This document shows positions 34,341 through 42,985 of a DNA stretch of 64,000 nucleotides, in pieces. Source of the DNA: Anthropogastromicrobium aceti (GTDB taxonomy: Bacteria; Bacillota; Clostridia; Lachnospirales; Lachnospiraceae). How positions within the stretch are numbered: the first letter of the stretch is position 1; every line of letters starts with the position of its first letter. Location of the stretch: assembly GCF_025567095.1 (NCBI RefSeq), contig NZ_JAOQJH010000013.1; one strand, given 5' to 3'. Under the pieces are notes generated by a model. That model was not told the DNA's origin, ran no database searches, and was given only the letters and a program-made list of their open reading frames with translations. Made by a program: the position numbers and the translations under genes.

Positions 34341-35803
34341 CCGTGAAGGATCGAAGAAAGAGCAAAAAAAAGAGAAGAGGAATGCTCGTATTATATCTAG
34401 TAGTGTGTACTGCTGTAATTGTAATAGCCTATTTTCATCTAACGAAGATTGCCAAGGATTATAATACAGAGCATTTGGAGTTAATCAGTGGATTATATGC
34501 TGAAAAGATGAATGAAACTATAGATTATCTTCAAAGTTATGCAAAGGAAAATGTCAAAACAGTACGAAATATAGAGGAGAGAGAGCCAGAGGAGATACTA
34601 GCGCGTTTGGAGCGCGATCTTGATCAGACTGTTTTTTGTGATATAGGTTTTTTTATGAAAGACGGTGAGATCTATGGCGGTGCCTGTGCGGTGGCTGATC
34701 TTAAAAAGAATGGATTGGACAAACAGGTAAAAAAAGCAGAAGAATCATTTATTTCTGAACCATATCAGTCAAGCAAGAATGGTGGTATGGTTATGACGGT
34801 TGTTGCTATGGCGCCGGATGATGACAGAATAGATGCACTTTATGTATCTGTTATGATAGAAAATTTAAAAAAGCTTGGGATTTATGAGCTTTTACAGGGC
34901 AAAGTCAGCGTTCATCTGCTAAAGGCAGATTCGGAAAATTATATTACATGTATTAGCGGTAAAGAATCAACATCAGGTATATGGAATAATCTGCTTCTTC
35001 AGCAAAAATATTTTCGTTATTACAATGGATATTCTTACAATGATTGGATGCTTGATATGCGCATGGGGGTAAAAGAAGGCAGATTTACAGCAAATGTCAG
35101 AGGCGAGGACGCAACTATTTCATATCGAAGTATTTCGAGTATGCCGGGATGGTATATTATAGTACAGCTGGCAAATAAAAAAATTTCTAATATTACACAG
35201 TATTTTTCTGCTTGGGGTGTTGTGTATGGAAGCATTCTCATGCTATTTACGATATTGTATATGCTGACAATTCTTCTTATGGAAAAGAAGGATAAGGAAA
35301 TTTATAAAGGGTTGTCTGATACTGATGCACTCACAGGGCTTTTTAACCGCAGAGCATTTCAGGCAGCTGTGGATGAAACTCTTTTAAAGAGGATAGCGGG
35401 CGTTTTTATTTTTATTGATGTGGATAACTTTAAGGATTATAATGATAAATATGGTCACGCTAATGGAGATTTGTGCCTGAAGCATTTTGCAGCTACTATG
35501 AAAAAATGTTTCCCTAAGGATAGTATTCTTGGCCGCTATGGAGGAGATGAGTTTGTTGTTTACATAAAGAATGCTGTGTCAGATGATGCTCATAGATATA
35601 TGGACGAATTTCAAAGAGAAATTTCTCATTTGATGATGTCGGGAGGTGAGCATGTCACGGTGTCTGCCAGTGCAGGAGGAGTAGCCTTTATTGGCGAAGG
35701 AGAGGATTTTGTTTCGCTGTGCAGAAGTGCGGACAACATGCTCTATGATGTGAAACGAAATGGAAAAGGCACTTTTAAAATTAAAGGTGCGAAAAATATG
35801 TGA
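34337..35803 (+). CDS. Membrane diguanylate cyclase with extracytoplasmic sensor domain
   Basis: The 488-residue protein has a transmembrane helix at about 16-38, a large extracytoplasmic Cache-like domain (about 40-290), a second helix (about 295-318, VVYGSILMLFTILYMLTILL) and a C-terminal GGDEF domain with the intact catalytic motif RYGGDEF (about 420). It makes cyclic di-GMP from two GTP. The product-inhibition motif RxxD is not found five residues before GGDEF (PKDS is there), so feedback inhibition may be missing. It starts within the stop of the binding-protein gene (ATGA), so the two are made together. Confidence 0.9.
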   Translation: MTVKDRRKSKKKRRGMLVLYLVVCTAVIVIAYFHLTKIAKDYNTEHLELISGLYAEKMNETIDYLQSYAKENVKTVRNIEEREPEEILARLERDLDQTVFCDIGFFMKDGEIYGGACAVADLKKNGLDKQVKKAEESFISEPYQSSKNGGMVMTVVAMAPDDDRIDALYVSVMIENLKKLGIYELLQGKVSVHLLKADSENYITCISGKESTSGIWNNLLLQQKYFRYYNGYSYNDWMLDMRMGVKEGRFTANVRGEDATISYRSISSMPGWYIIVQLANKKISNITQYFSAWGVVYGSILMLFTILYMLTILLMEKKDKEIYKGLSDTDALTGLFNRRAFQAAVDETLLKRIAGVFIFIDVDNFKDYNDKYGHANGDLCLKHFAATMKKCFPKDSILGRYGGDEFVVYIKNAVSDDAHRYMDEFQREISHLMMSGGEHVTVSASAGGVAFIGEGEDFVSLCRSADNMLYDVKRNGKGTFKIKGAKNM

Positions 35804-35814
35804 ATTAAATTCAC
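35800..35814. promoter_or_regulatory. Perfect palindrome at the LacI-gene promoter
   Basis: GTGAATTAAATTCAC is a perfect 15-bp palindrome directly before the -35 hexamer. It suits an autoregulatory operator for the LacI-family protein, although it also overlaps the stop codon of the cyclase gene. Confidence 0.55.
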
Positions 35815-35843
35815 TTGACAGATTTATTAAAGCATTCTATACT
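35815..35843 (+). promoter_or_regulatory. Promoter of the LacI-family regulator
   Basis: TTGACA (35815-35820), 17 bp, TATACT (35838-35843). Confidence 0.82.
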
Positions 35844-35936
35844 TAAAATAAATTAAAAGACGTGGCGATACAGATTCGGGTTTATTTGTGTTGTTACAAC
35901 TACAATTATATATAAGGATAGAGTGGAGGTATATTT

Positions 35937-36950
35937 ATGGCACGAAAAGCAGTACGTCTGTCCGATATAGCAGAAAAGCTTGGTGTCAGCACAGTAACAG
36001 TTTCCAATGCACTTGCCAATCAGCGTGGTGTCAGCGAAGAGCTTCGCGAAAAAATTAAGGAGATGGCATCTGAGATGGGCTATCATGCACCAGGAACGCA
36101 GATAATGGCAAAAACGGCAGTAAATATTGGCGTGCTTGTGCAGGAACGTTATCTGGGAAATGGATCATCGTTTTATTGGAGACTTTATCAGGAACTTGCC
36201 ATTGCCTGTGCAGCACACAATTGTCTTTTGGCATTCTGCGTGTTGAAGCCAGATGAAGAAAAAAATACAGTGCTGCCGGTTATGGTCAGTGATCATAGAA
36301 TTGATGGACTTATAGTAATGGGAGAGATCAGCAGAGCATACTTAAGAATGCTTGAGAAAGAAGCTGGAATGCCGATGATTTTTCTGGACTTTTTTGCAGC
36401 AGAGTTTGATGTAGATTGTGTCATTTCAAATAATTTCTATGGCATGTACACAGCAACAAGACATCTAATTAAGAAAGGTCATAAAAAGATTGCCTATGTC
36501 GGAAGCGTAAAATCAAGTAACAGCATTGCGGATAGGTACTTTGGATATTTAAAGGCGATGCGTCAGTACGGTCTTGAAGAACGTGAAGAATGGATTATTG
36601 AGGATCGCACATCAGGTACTATGGAGATCATAGAACCAAAGCTGCCAAAGGATATGCCAACTGCATTTGTATGCAATTGTGATCAGACAGCAAGTGTGCT
36701 TATTCATGAACTAGAAGGAAACGGCTACCGTGTGCCGGAGGATGTTTCAGTTGTTGGTTATGATAACTTTGTCTTTATGCCGGTATGCGATGTGGCTATT
36801 ACAACATATGGCGTTGATATGCCGGAAATGGCAAAGGCGGCGGCAGAGCGTATTATCTCGAGAGTTAAAGGACTCGATAAGGGACCGGGTCGTCTTAGCA
36901 TCATAAGTGGAAATTTGATTGACGGAGAGAGTGTAAGAGCGCTAATATAA
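35937..36950 (+). CDS. LacI family transcriptional regulator
   Basis: The 337-residue regulator has a LacI helix-turn-helix at residues 7-30 (RLSDIAEKLGVSTVTVSNAL), the hinge helix, and a sugar-binding core (about 62-337) with VISNNFYGMYTATRHLIKKG and VSVVGYDNF. It precedes the mannooligosaccharide operon, next to an AraC regulator. Known Roseburia mannan loci also carry LacI and AraC regulators, so control of this locus is likely. Ribosome site GTGGAGG. Confidence 0.9.
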   Translation: MARKAVRLSDIAEKLGVSTVTVSNALANQRGVSEELREKIKEMASEMGYHAPGTQIMAKTAVNIGVLVQERYLGNGSSFYWRLYQELAIACAAHNCLLAFCVLKPDEEKNTVLPVMVSDHRIDGLIVMGEISRAYLRMLEKEAGMPMIFLDFFAAEFDVDCVISNNFYGMYTATRHLIKKGHKKIAYVGSVKSSNSIADRYFGYLKAMRQYGLEEREEWIIEDRTSGTMEIIEPKLPKDMPTAFVCNCDQTASVLIHELEGNGYRVPEDVSVVGYDNFVFMPVCDVAITTYGVDMPEMAKAAAERIISRVKGLDKGPGRLSIISGNLIDGESVRALI

Positions 36951-36957
36951 AAATAAA

Positions 36958-36995
36958 TAACTATTCGGAATGCAATTTGCAAAGTTTTGAATAGT
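36958..36995. repeat. Short relic of the TAACTATTC element
   Basis: TAACTATTC (36958-36966) and GAATAGT (36989-36995) form an inverted pair like the outer arms of the 143-bp element at 11362, but the internal hairpins are missing. Confidence 0.4.
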
Positions 36996-37006
36996 CGCAA
37001 AATATT

Positions 37007-37048
37007 AAAAAGAGCAGTTGTATCGAAAAGATACAGTCTGCTCTTTTT
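37007..37048. terminator. Bidirectional terminator between LacI and AraC genes
   Basis: AAAAAGAGCAG pairs with CTGCTCTTTTT, and TGTATC with GATACA inside, between convergent genes. Confidence 0.88.
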
Positions 37049-37067
37049 GTTTTGAGAAAAACATTGT

Positions 37068-38048
37068 CTATCTGTCTGCTGTTGTCCCTTGATAGTGTTT
37101 TCTATATGTACCAGGTGTCATGCCGTATTGTCTTCGAAACAGATTAATAAAATGATTCGTGTTTTCGAATCCTACGGCTGTGCTGATTTCTCCGATACGG
37201 TCATCACTACACGTTAAAAGCTCACATGCTTTTTGTAGGCGAAGACAATTTAGGTAGGCAATTGGTGACTGCCCAAACGCTGCTGTAAATTCATGGGCAA
37301 TACGAAAACGACTGATTTTGTATTGAGTTTCTAATTCTGCCAGCGAAAAAGGTTTGGCAAAATTTTTATGAAACGAATTACGAATAGAAATTAAATAAGA
37401 AGGAATCATATATGGGAGGCTCGACTGTGCATGGCAGCGAGCCTCTTTTATAGTTAAGCATAAAAGGCTGGTAAGCTGTTCGTCTAGCCAAAGTGGATCA
37501 TTCTTGCAGTCTGAAAGAGCATCATACAGATGAGAAAGCTGTACAGGCAGCATAGAAGAACCAGAAATTACAAAAGGTTCTTTCACTGAATCGGAGAACA
37601 GTTTATTATAATAAGAAACAGATGCTCCTGAGAGAAAGAATAGATAAAACTTCCACGGTGCATTTTCTAGGTATAGACGCCAGTGCTTCGAGAGCGGAAA
37701 GAAAAACAGGGAATTTTTTTTAAAAGAATGATGGTTGATATCAATAAGATCAGCGTCCTCTTGAATTGTATTCTGCGCTGTATTTTTTTGGATCTCTAAA
37801 AAACCTCGTCCTTCTGTGATGAAGAGAAGACAATAGCCGTCAGTCGGTGCAAAGTTAGCATCAAAAATGCGGATATCTGAGAGTGAGAGCGCTGCAGGAA
37901 GAAAAAGCGGCGGTTCAGGATCAAAGAGAGGGGTAATGAGTGGATTGGCATGTTCGATTAAACGTCGCATCGCTGATACGGAAACTTTTGATGCAGAAGT
38001 CATACCTGACAAAAAATTAGATAAAAAATTTGCAGTAGTGCTGACCAT
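37068..38048 (-). CDS. AraC family transcriptional regulator of the mannan locus
   Basis: The 326-residue protein has an N-terminal cupin-type sensing region (about 30-170) and a C-terminal AraC DNA-binding domain (about 220-320, with LAELETQYKISRFRIAHEFT and GFENTNHFINLFRRQYGMTP). The ATG at 38048 is chosen since AGAAAGGGG lies 9 bp upstream; a TTG eight codons earlier overlaps that site. It is divergent from the binding-protein gene at 38501, whose promoter has a -10 but a poor -35, as expected for an activated promoter. Confidence 0.88.
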   Translation of the reverse strand: MVSTTANFLSNFLSGMTSASKVSVSAMRRLIEHANPLITPLFDPEPPLFLPAALSLSDIRIFDANFAPTDGYCLLFITEGRGFLEIQKNTAQNTIQEDADLIDINHHSFKKNSLFFFPLSKHWRLYLENAPWKFYLFFLSGASVSYYNKLFSDSVKEPFVISGSSMLPVQLSHLYDALSDCKNDPLWLDEQLTSLLCLTIKEARCHAQSSLPYMIPSYLISIRNSFHKNFAKPFSLAELETQYKISRFRIAHEFTAAFGQSPIAYLNCLRLQKACELLTCSDDRIGEISTAVGFENTNHFINLFRRQYGMTPGTYRKHYQGTTADR

Positions 38049-38500
38049 GTTAAAATACCCCTTTCTATACAAAAATGTAACTATTCATAAAAATATGCGA
38101 ATGCAGCATTGTTTGATCATTAGCAAGAATCATATATTTTTTATCCCAGATCACAGTATAAACACTTTTTACTAAAAAAGCAATAGTTTTAACATGAAAA
38201 AAAGATTAAATTTAATAATAAATAAAAAGATTAAATTAACTAAAAAATAAGGAAAATATAAAATAAAACAGCAATCGACAAACAATAGCAAAAATTGTAT
38301 CTGCAAATAAAAATAAAACTTTGATTGTGAAAATCCATAATGAGTTAATAAAACTGATTAGGGTTATTATGCTATTTTTGAAAAAATTACAAGATTCTTA
38401 TATAAAAAACAAGATTAAATGATGCAAAATGCAAAAACACATGCTATTATAAGACCATAGAAATTAAGTTAAATTAACTTAATAAAACGGAGGTAAATTT
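38049..38500. promoter_or_regulatory. Divergent regulatory region of the mannan operon
   Basis: This 450-bp A/T-rich gap contains no gene. It holds a lone GTAACTATTC arm (38077-38086), repeated TTAAATT boxes (GATTAAATTTAAT at 38204, GATTAAATTAACTA at 38229, GATTAAATGATG at 38413), and a 19-bp palindrome TTAAGTTAAATTAACTTAA (38464-38482) placed between a -10 TATTAT (38445-38450) and the ribosome site. The palindrome would block transcription if bound, so it is a candidate LacI-type operator; the upstream boxes may be activator sites. Confidence 0.6.
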
Positions 38501-39883
38501 ATGAGAGTAAGAAAAATGACTGCACTTATGTTAGCAGGAGCAATGACAGCATCTATGGGAACTTTTGCATTTGCAGATGAGGCAAATGAGCTGCCAACAA
38601 TCGATTCCATTAAGCTTGGTGAGGATTACACCGATCTGACTGCTTCAATCAAGATTTTAACACACAGAACTGATATTGTAGACACCATTTTCCAGGATTA
38701 TATCAAGAAGTTCAATGAGTCTTATCCAAACATTACGATTGAGTACGAGGCTGTTACTGATTATGCAGAGGACATTAAGCTTCGTCTGACAACAGATGAT
38801 TGGGGCGATATCTGTGGTATACCAACAAATCTTCAGAAGAATGAGCTGGAAGATGAATTCATCAGCTATGGTGATAAGAAAACTCTTGATGAGAATTATG
38901 TTCTGTTAAATAATTTCGCTTATAACGGAAATGTTTATGGAATTCCTTCTACCGGTAATGCACAGGGTATCGTATATAATAAGAAGGTATTTGAGGAAGC
39001 AGGAGTTACAGAGCTTCCAAAGACACCAACCGAATTTATTGAAGCACTGCAGAAAATTAAGGATAACACAGATGCAATTCCGCTGTACACTAACTTTGCA
39101 GCAGGCTGGACCATGGGTGCATGGGATGCTTATATCGGCGGATGTGCAACAGGTGATCCTGACTTTATGAATTACGGTATGGTACATGGTGAGAATCCAT
39201 TCGCAGATAATGGTGATGAGACTGGTCCATTTGCAGTTTACAACATTTTATATCAGGCAGTTTCACAGGAGCTTGTTGAGGATGACCCGACAACAACAGA
39301 CTGGGAAGGCTGCAAGGGTATGATCAACAATGGCGAGATCGGCTGCATGGTTCTTGGTTCCTGGGCAGTTGTTCAGATGCAGGAGGCAGGCGATAATGCA
39401 GATGATATCGGATATATGCCATTCCCGATCACAGTAGACGGCAAGCAGTATGCATCAGCAGGTCCTGACTATTGCTATGGTATCAATGTTCATTCTGATT
39501 ATGACAATCAGTTGGCTTCCATGATCTATGTAAAGTGGCTGACCGAAGAATCCAACTTCTCATATGATCAGGGCGGTATCCCGATCTGTGTAGGCAATGA
39601 GTATCCAGATGTACTTGCTGCATTTGATGGCGTAGAGCTTGTAGTAGATAATCCGGCACCAGAAGGTGAGGAAGATCTGTTTGGTGAGATCAATACTGAG
39701 TCTGAAATTTCCTTGAATGCTGATAATACACATGTACAGGATGTTCTTGAGCATGCGCTTAATGGTGACAAGACTATGGAAGAGATCGCAGATGAGTGGA
39801 ATCAGGCTTGGACAGATGCTCAGGAAGAGTATGATATTACTCCTGCACCATATGTATATGGATCTGGCGTAGCTGCTGAGTAA
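38501..39883 (+). CDS. Mannooligosaccharide-binding protein (family 1)
   Basis: The 460-residue binding protein has a signal peptide cut after AFA (MRVRKMTALMLAGAMTASMG), then a two-lobed family-1 fold with SIKILTHRTDIVDTIFQDYI and YGIPSTGNAQGIVYNKKVFE. It heads the beta-mannan operon, so mannooligosaccharide binding is inferred from context. It has no lipobox cysteine. Ribosome site CGGAGG. A 12-bp hairpin follows the gene. Confidence 0.87.
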   Translation: MRVRKMTALMLAGAMTASMGTFAFADEANELPTIDSIKLGEDYTDLTASIKILTHRTDIVDTIFQDYIKKFNESYPNITIEYEAVTDYAEDIKLRLTTDDWGDICGIPTNLQKNELEDEFISYGDKKTLDENYVLLNNFAYNGNVYGIPSTGNAQGIVYNKKVFEEAGVTELPKTPTEFIEALQKIKDNTDAIPLYTNFAAGWTMGAWDAYIGGCATGDPDFMNYGMVHGENPFADNGDETGPFAVYNILYQAVSQELVEDDPTTTDWEGCKGMINNGEIGCMVLGSWAVVQMQEAGDNADDIGYMPFPITVDGKQYASAGPDYCYGINVHSDYDNQLASMIYVKWLTEESNFSYDQGGIPICVGNEYPDVLAAFDGVELVVDNPAPEGEEDLFGEINTESEISLNADNTHVQDVLEHALNGDKTMEEIADEWNQAWTDAQEEYDITPAPYVYGSGVAAE

Positions 39884-39936
39884 TAAAGTTCGTTTTGAAA
39901 AGAAAAAGTAAAAAATAGGGTGCAAACCTTACACAA

Positions 39937-39966
39937 ACGGCACATCTGAGTTTTCAGGTGTGCCGT
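39937..39966 (+). promoter_or_regulatory. Intercistronic hairpin after binding-protein gene
   Basis: ACGGCACATCTG pairs with CAGGTGTGCCGT (one G-T) around AGTTTT, between the binding-protein and permease genes, with no T-run. It may raise the binding-protein to permease ratio. Confidence 0.65.
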
Positions 39967-40006
39967 ATATGATAAAATGGTGCGTTTTTAAGAAGGAGGA
40001 AATGCA

Positions 40007-40996
40007 ATGGCTGCTTCCGCTACAAGTATGAAAACAAAGAAAACATTTGGACAGTGGTTTAAAAGCAGAAAGGTTCAGCAATGGCTGGTAATTGTATCAT
40101 TTATGATTGTGCCTGTGCTGTTGCTTCTTGTTTTTTCATATGTTCCGTTTGCCAAAATGTTTGAATTTAGTTTATATAAGATGAAATCTTACGACAGCAA
40201 AAACAATACATATGTGGGATTTAAAAATTATATTGATGTATTTACAAGAGATGACTGTTTTAACTCATTAAAGCTAGCAGGATATTATATCGTGGCATCA
40301 TTTATTCAGCTGGCAATGGCACTTTATTTTGCAACAATTCTGTGCTTCAAGGTAAGAGGAAGCTCTTTATTTAAGGGACTTATCTTCTTCCCATATCTGA
40401 TTAGTGGTATCGCAATTGGATTTATTTTCAAATTTTTCTACACAAGAGGCTTCGTACTCGATACTGTTTTGTCATGTATCGGATTAAATCCAGAGAATCT
40501 TCCATACTGGTTAAAAGATACAAGAATCAACAATGCGTCCCTTGCGGCAACATCTGTATGGCGTTACATGGGACAAAATATGGTACTTTTTCTTGGTGCA
40601 ATGATGTCTGTTGATCCATGTCTTTATGAGGCAGCTTCAATTGATGGTGCAAATGCATGGCCTAAATTCCGCTATATCATGCTTCCAAGTATTAAGTCTG
40701 TTATCGTATTAAATATGATTCTTTCTATTTCAGGTTCATTAAGTGCATTCGAGCCGCCATACGTTATCACAGGCGGTACCTTTGGAACGGCAACATATTT
40801 CGTTATGATGAACAGCTTAGCACATGAGAAGGGCAAGATTGGTCTGGCAGCAGCTATGGCAGTTGTATTGATGGGGCTGATCTTTATTGTAACGATCTTC
40901 CAGCAGGTAATAATGAAGCTGATTGATGAAGAGGCGAGAGAAGAGAGAAGAAATCGTAAAATACAAAAACAACTTAGAAAACAGGGTATCAAATAA
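40007..40996 (+). CDS. Mannooligosaccharide ABC transporter permease 1
   Basis: The 329-residue permease has six predicted helices and EAA loop EAASIDGANAWPKFRYIMLP. The C-terminus is a long basic tail (EEAREERRNRKIQKQLRKQG). It follows the binding protein and precedes its partner by 12 bp; ribosome site AAGGAGG. Confidence 0.9.
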   Translation: MAASATSMKTKKTFGQWFKSRKVQQWLVIVSFMIVPVLLLLVFSYVPFAKMFEFSLYKMKSYDSKNNTYVGFKNYIDVFTRDDCFNSLKLAGYYIVASFIQLAMALYFATILCFKVRGSSLFKGLIFFPYLISGIAIGFIFKFFYTRGFVLDTVLSCIGLNPENLPYWLKDTRINNASLAATSVWRYMGQNMVLFLGAMMSVDPCLYEAASIDGANAWPKFRYIMLPSIKSVIVLNMILSISGSLSAFEPPYVITGGTFGTATYFVMMNSLAHEKGKIGLAAAMAVVLMGLIFIVTIFQQVIMKLIDEEAREERRNRKIQKQLRKQGIK

Positions 40997-41008
40997 GGAG
41001 GAATTGAC

Positions 41009-41854
41009 ATGACTGCAAAAAATCGTATTGCGAAATATCTGTGGATGTTTATTAAATATTTTTCGCTGATTCTGGCAGGTTTTATTGCCGTGCTGCCGGT
41101 TGCCAGCTGTGTGATCACCGCCTTTAAGACACCGGAGGAATATGCGTCAACTAATGTTATGACGCTCCCTGGAAAATTTTATTTTAAAAACTTTACAGAA
41201 GCATTTCAAAAGGCAAACATGGGAGTGGCATTCCTAAACAGCTTGATCATTCTTGTTGTTGTATTGTTCTTCTCAATCATGTTTGGTGCCATGCTTGCCT
41301 ACATCTTAAATCGTTTCACCTTCCCAGGCAGAGGCATAATTAAAAATCTGTTCTTATTTGCCAGCCTTCTTCCTGGTATTGCAATGCAGGTTACTGTTTA
41401 CAAGATCATGTACAACATGCATTTGATCAATTCAATCCCAGGTTATATCATTCTTCTTTGCGGAACTGATATTATTTCCGTAACAATCTTTATTCAGTTC
41501 TTTGAGAATCTTCCAAATTCACTGGATGAATCAGCTATCATGGATGGATGTACATATTTTGGTGTATTTTTTAAGATCTTACTTCCGCTGTTAAAGCCGG
41601 CAATTGTCACCGTTATGATCTTAAAGGGTGTTGGTACTTATAATGAGTATTACATGGCAAACTTATATCTGCAGGATAAGTCACGTCTTGTAACAGTTGC
41701 AACTTCACTTTACAAGTTTACAGGTCCTCTTGGAAATCAGTATAACTACATCTGTGCAGGTGTTATCATTACACTTCTTCCGGCATTGATTATCTTTATT
41801 CTTTGTCAGAAGCAGATTTACAGTGGGCTTGCTGCAGGTTCAGTAAAGGGTTAA
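41009..41854 (+). CDS. Mannooligosaccharide ABC transporter permease 2
   Basis: The 281-residue permease has six predicted helices and EAA loop DESAIMDGCTYFGVFFKILL, ending in SGLAAGSVKG, the usual end of the second CUT1 permease. With permease 1 it forms the channel; the ATPase must come from elsewhere. Confidence 0.9.
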   Translation: MTAKNRIAKYLWMFIKYFSLILAGFIAVLPVASCVITAFKTPEEYASTNVMTLPGKFYFKNFTEAFQKANMGVAFLNSLIILVVVLFFSIMFGAMLAYILNRFTFPGRGIIKNLFLFASLLPGIAMQVTVYKIMYNMHLINSIPGYIILLCGTDIISVTIFIQFFENLPNSLDESAIMDGCTYFGVFFKILLPLLKPAIVTVMILKGVGTYNEYYMANLYLQDKSRLVTVATSLYKFTGPLGNQYNYICAGVIITLLPALIIFILCQKQIYSGLAAGSVKG

Positions 41855-41938
41855 TGACCGCAGTTTTACCTAGAAACTTTAACGAAAAACAAATATATAA
41901 GGTGCGCGGCTTTGTACGTGCGCAGAAATGAGGGAAAT

Positions 41939-42961
41939 ATGAGCAAAGTTAAAATGATTAGTCCAGAAGTAAAGAACGTACCATGGCAGGAGAAGCCAGA
42001 AGGGTTAAAAGGGGCTCCGATCTGGAGATATAGTGAAAATCCGATCATTGGAAGAAATCCAATCGAGGGCGTTGCAAGAATATTCAACAGTGCAGTAATG
42101 CCATTTGAGGATGGATTTATAGGTGTATTCCGTGGCGAACAGACAAACGGTATCCCATATATTTATTTAGGCAGAAGCAAGGATGCAATTCACTGGGAGT
42201 TTGATTCAAATAAAATCCCATTTGTAGATGAGGATGGAAATCCGTTTATGCCGATCTATGCATACGATCCTCGTCTTGTAAAGGTTGAGGATACATATTA
42301 TATCATTTGGTGTCAGGACTTCTACGGTGCTTCTATTGGAATGGCAAAGACAACTGATTTTAAGACATTTGTTCGTCTTGAAAATCCATTTATTCCATTT
42401 AACCGCAATGCTGTTCTCTTCCCAAGAAGGGTTAATGGAAACTTCATGATGCTCTCAAGACCAAGTGACAGCGGACATACACCATTCGGTGATATCTTCC
42501 TTTCAGAGAGTCCAGATATGGTTTACTGGGGTAAGCATCGTCATGTTATGGGACGCAGCAGTGAATGGTGGGAAAGTGTAAAGATTGGCGGAGGAGCAGC
42601 TCCGATTGAAACATCTGAAGGATGGTTGTTATTCTATCATGGTGTTTCTGGTACATGCAATGGCTATGTGTACAGCATCGGCGGCGCAATCCTCGATATT
42701 GACAATCCGTCTATCGTAAAGTATCGCTGTGAGAACTTCCTTTTGACACCAGAAGAGTGGTATGAGGAGAGAGGATTTGTTCCGAATGTAATATTCCCAT
42801 GTGCAACGATCCATGACAGTGTTTCTGGTAAGATTGCTGTTTACTATGGATGTGCAGACAGCTATGTAGGACTTGCCTTCACAACAGTTGATGAGATTGT
42901 AGATTATATTAAGACACACAGTCATTTAACAGAGTCTGACACTGAGATCGGAAGAAGATAA
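41939..42961 (+). CDS. GH130 beta-1,4-mannooligosaccharide phosphorylase (GH130_2-like)
   Basis: The 340-residue five-bladed beta-propeller enzyme releases mannose-1-phosphate from the non-reducing end of beta-1,4-mannooligosaccharides. The proposed catalytic aspartate lies in YAYDPRLVKVEDTYY (about residue 105); NRNAVLFPRRVNGNFMMLSR and HGVSGTCNGYVYSIG are further GH130 hallmarks. Start ATG 41939 with GAGGGAAAT upstream. Being shorter than the second GH130, it fits subfamily 2. Confidence 0.87.
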   Translation: MSKVKMISPEVKNVPWQEKPEGLKGAPIWRYSENPIIGRNPIEGVARIFNSAVMPFEDGFIGVFRGEQTNGIPYIYLGRSKDAIHWEFDSNKIPFVDEDGNPFMPIYAYDPRLVKVEDTYYIIWCQDFYGASIGMAKTTDFKTFVRLENPFIPFNRNAVLFPRRVNGNFMMLSRPSDSGHTPFGDIFLSESPDMVYWGKHRHVMGRSSEWWESVKIGGGAAPIETSEGWLLFYHGVSGTCNGYVYSIGGAILDIDNPSIVKYRCENFLLTPEEWYEERGFVPNVIFPCATIHDSVSGKIAVYYGCADSYVGLAFTTVDEIVDYIKTHSHLTESDTEIGRR

Positions 42962-42985
42962 AAGGCAAACAGGAGGCAGCGTGTC

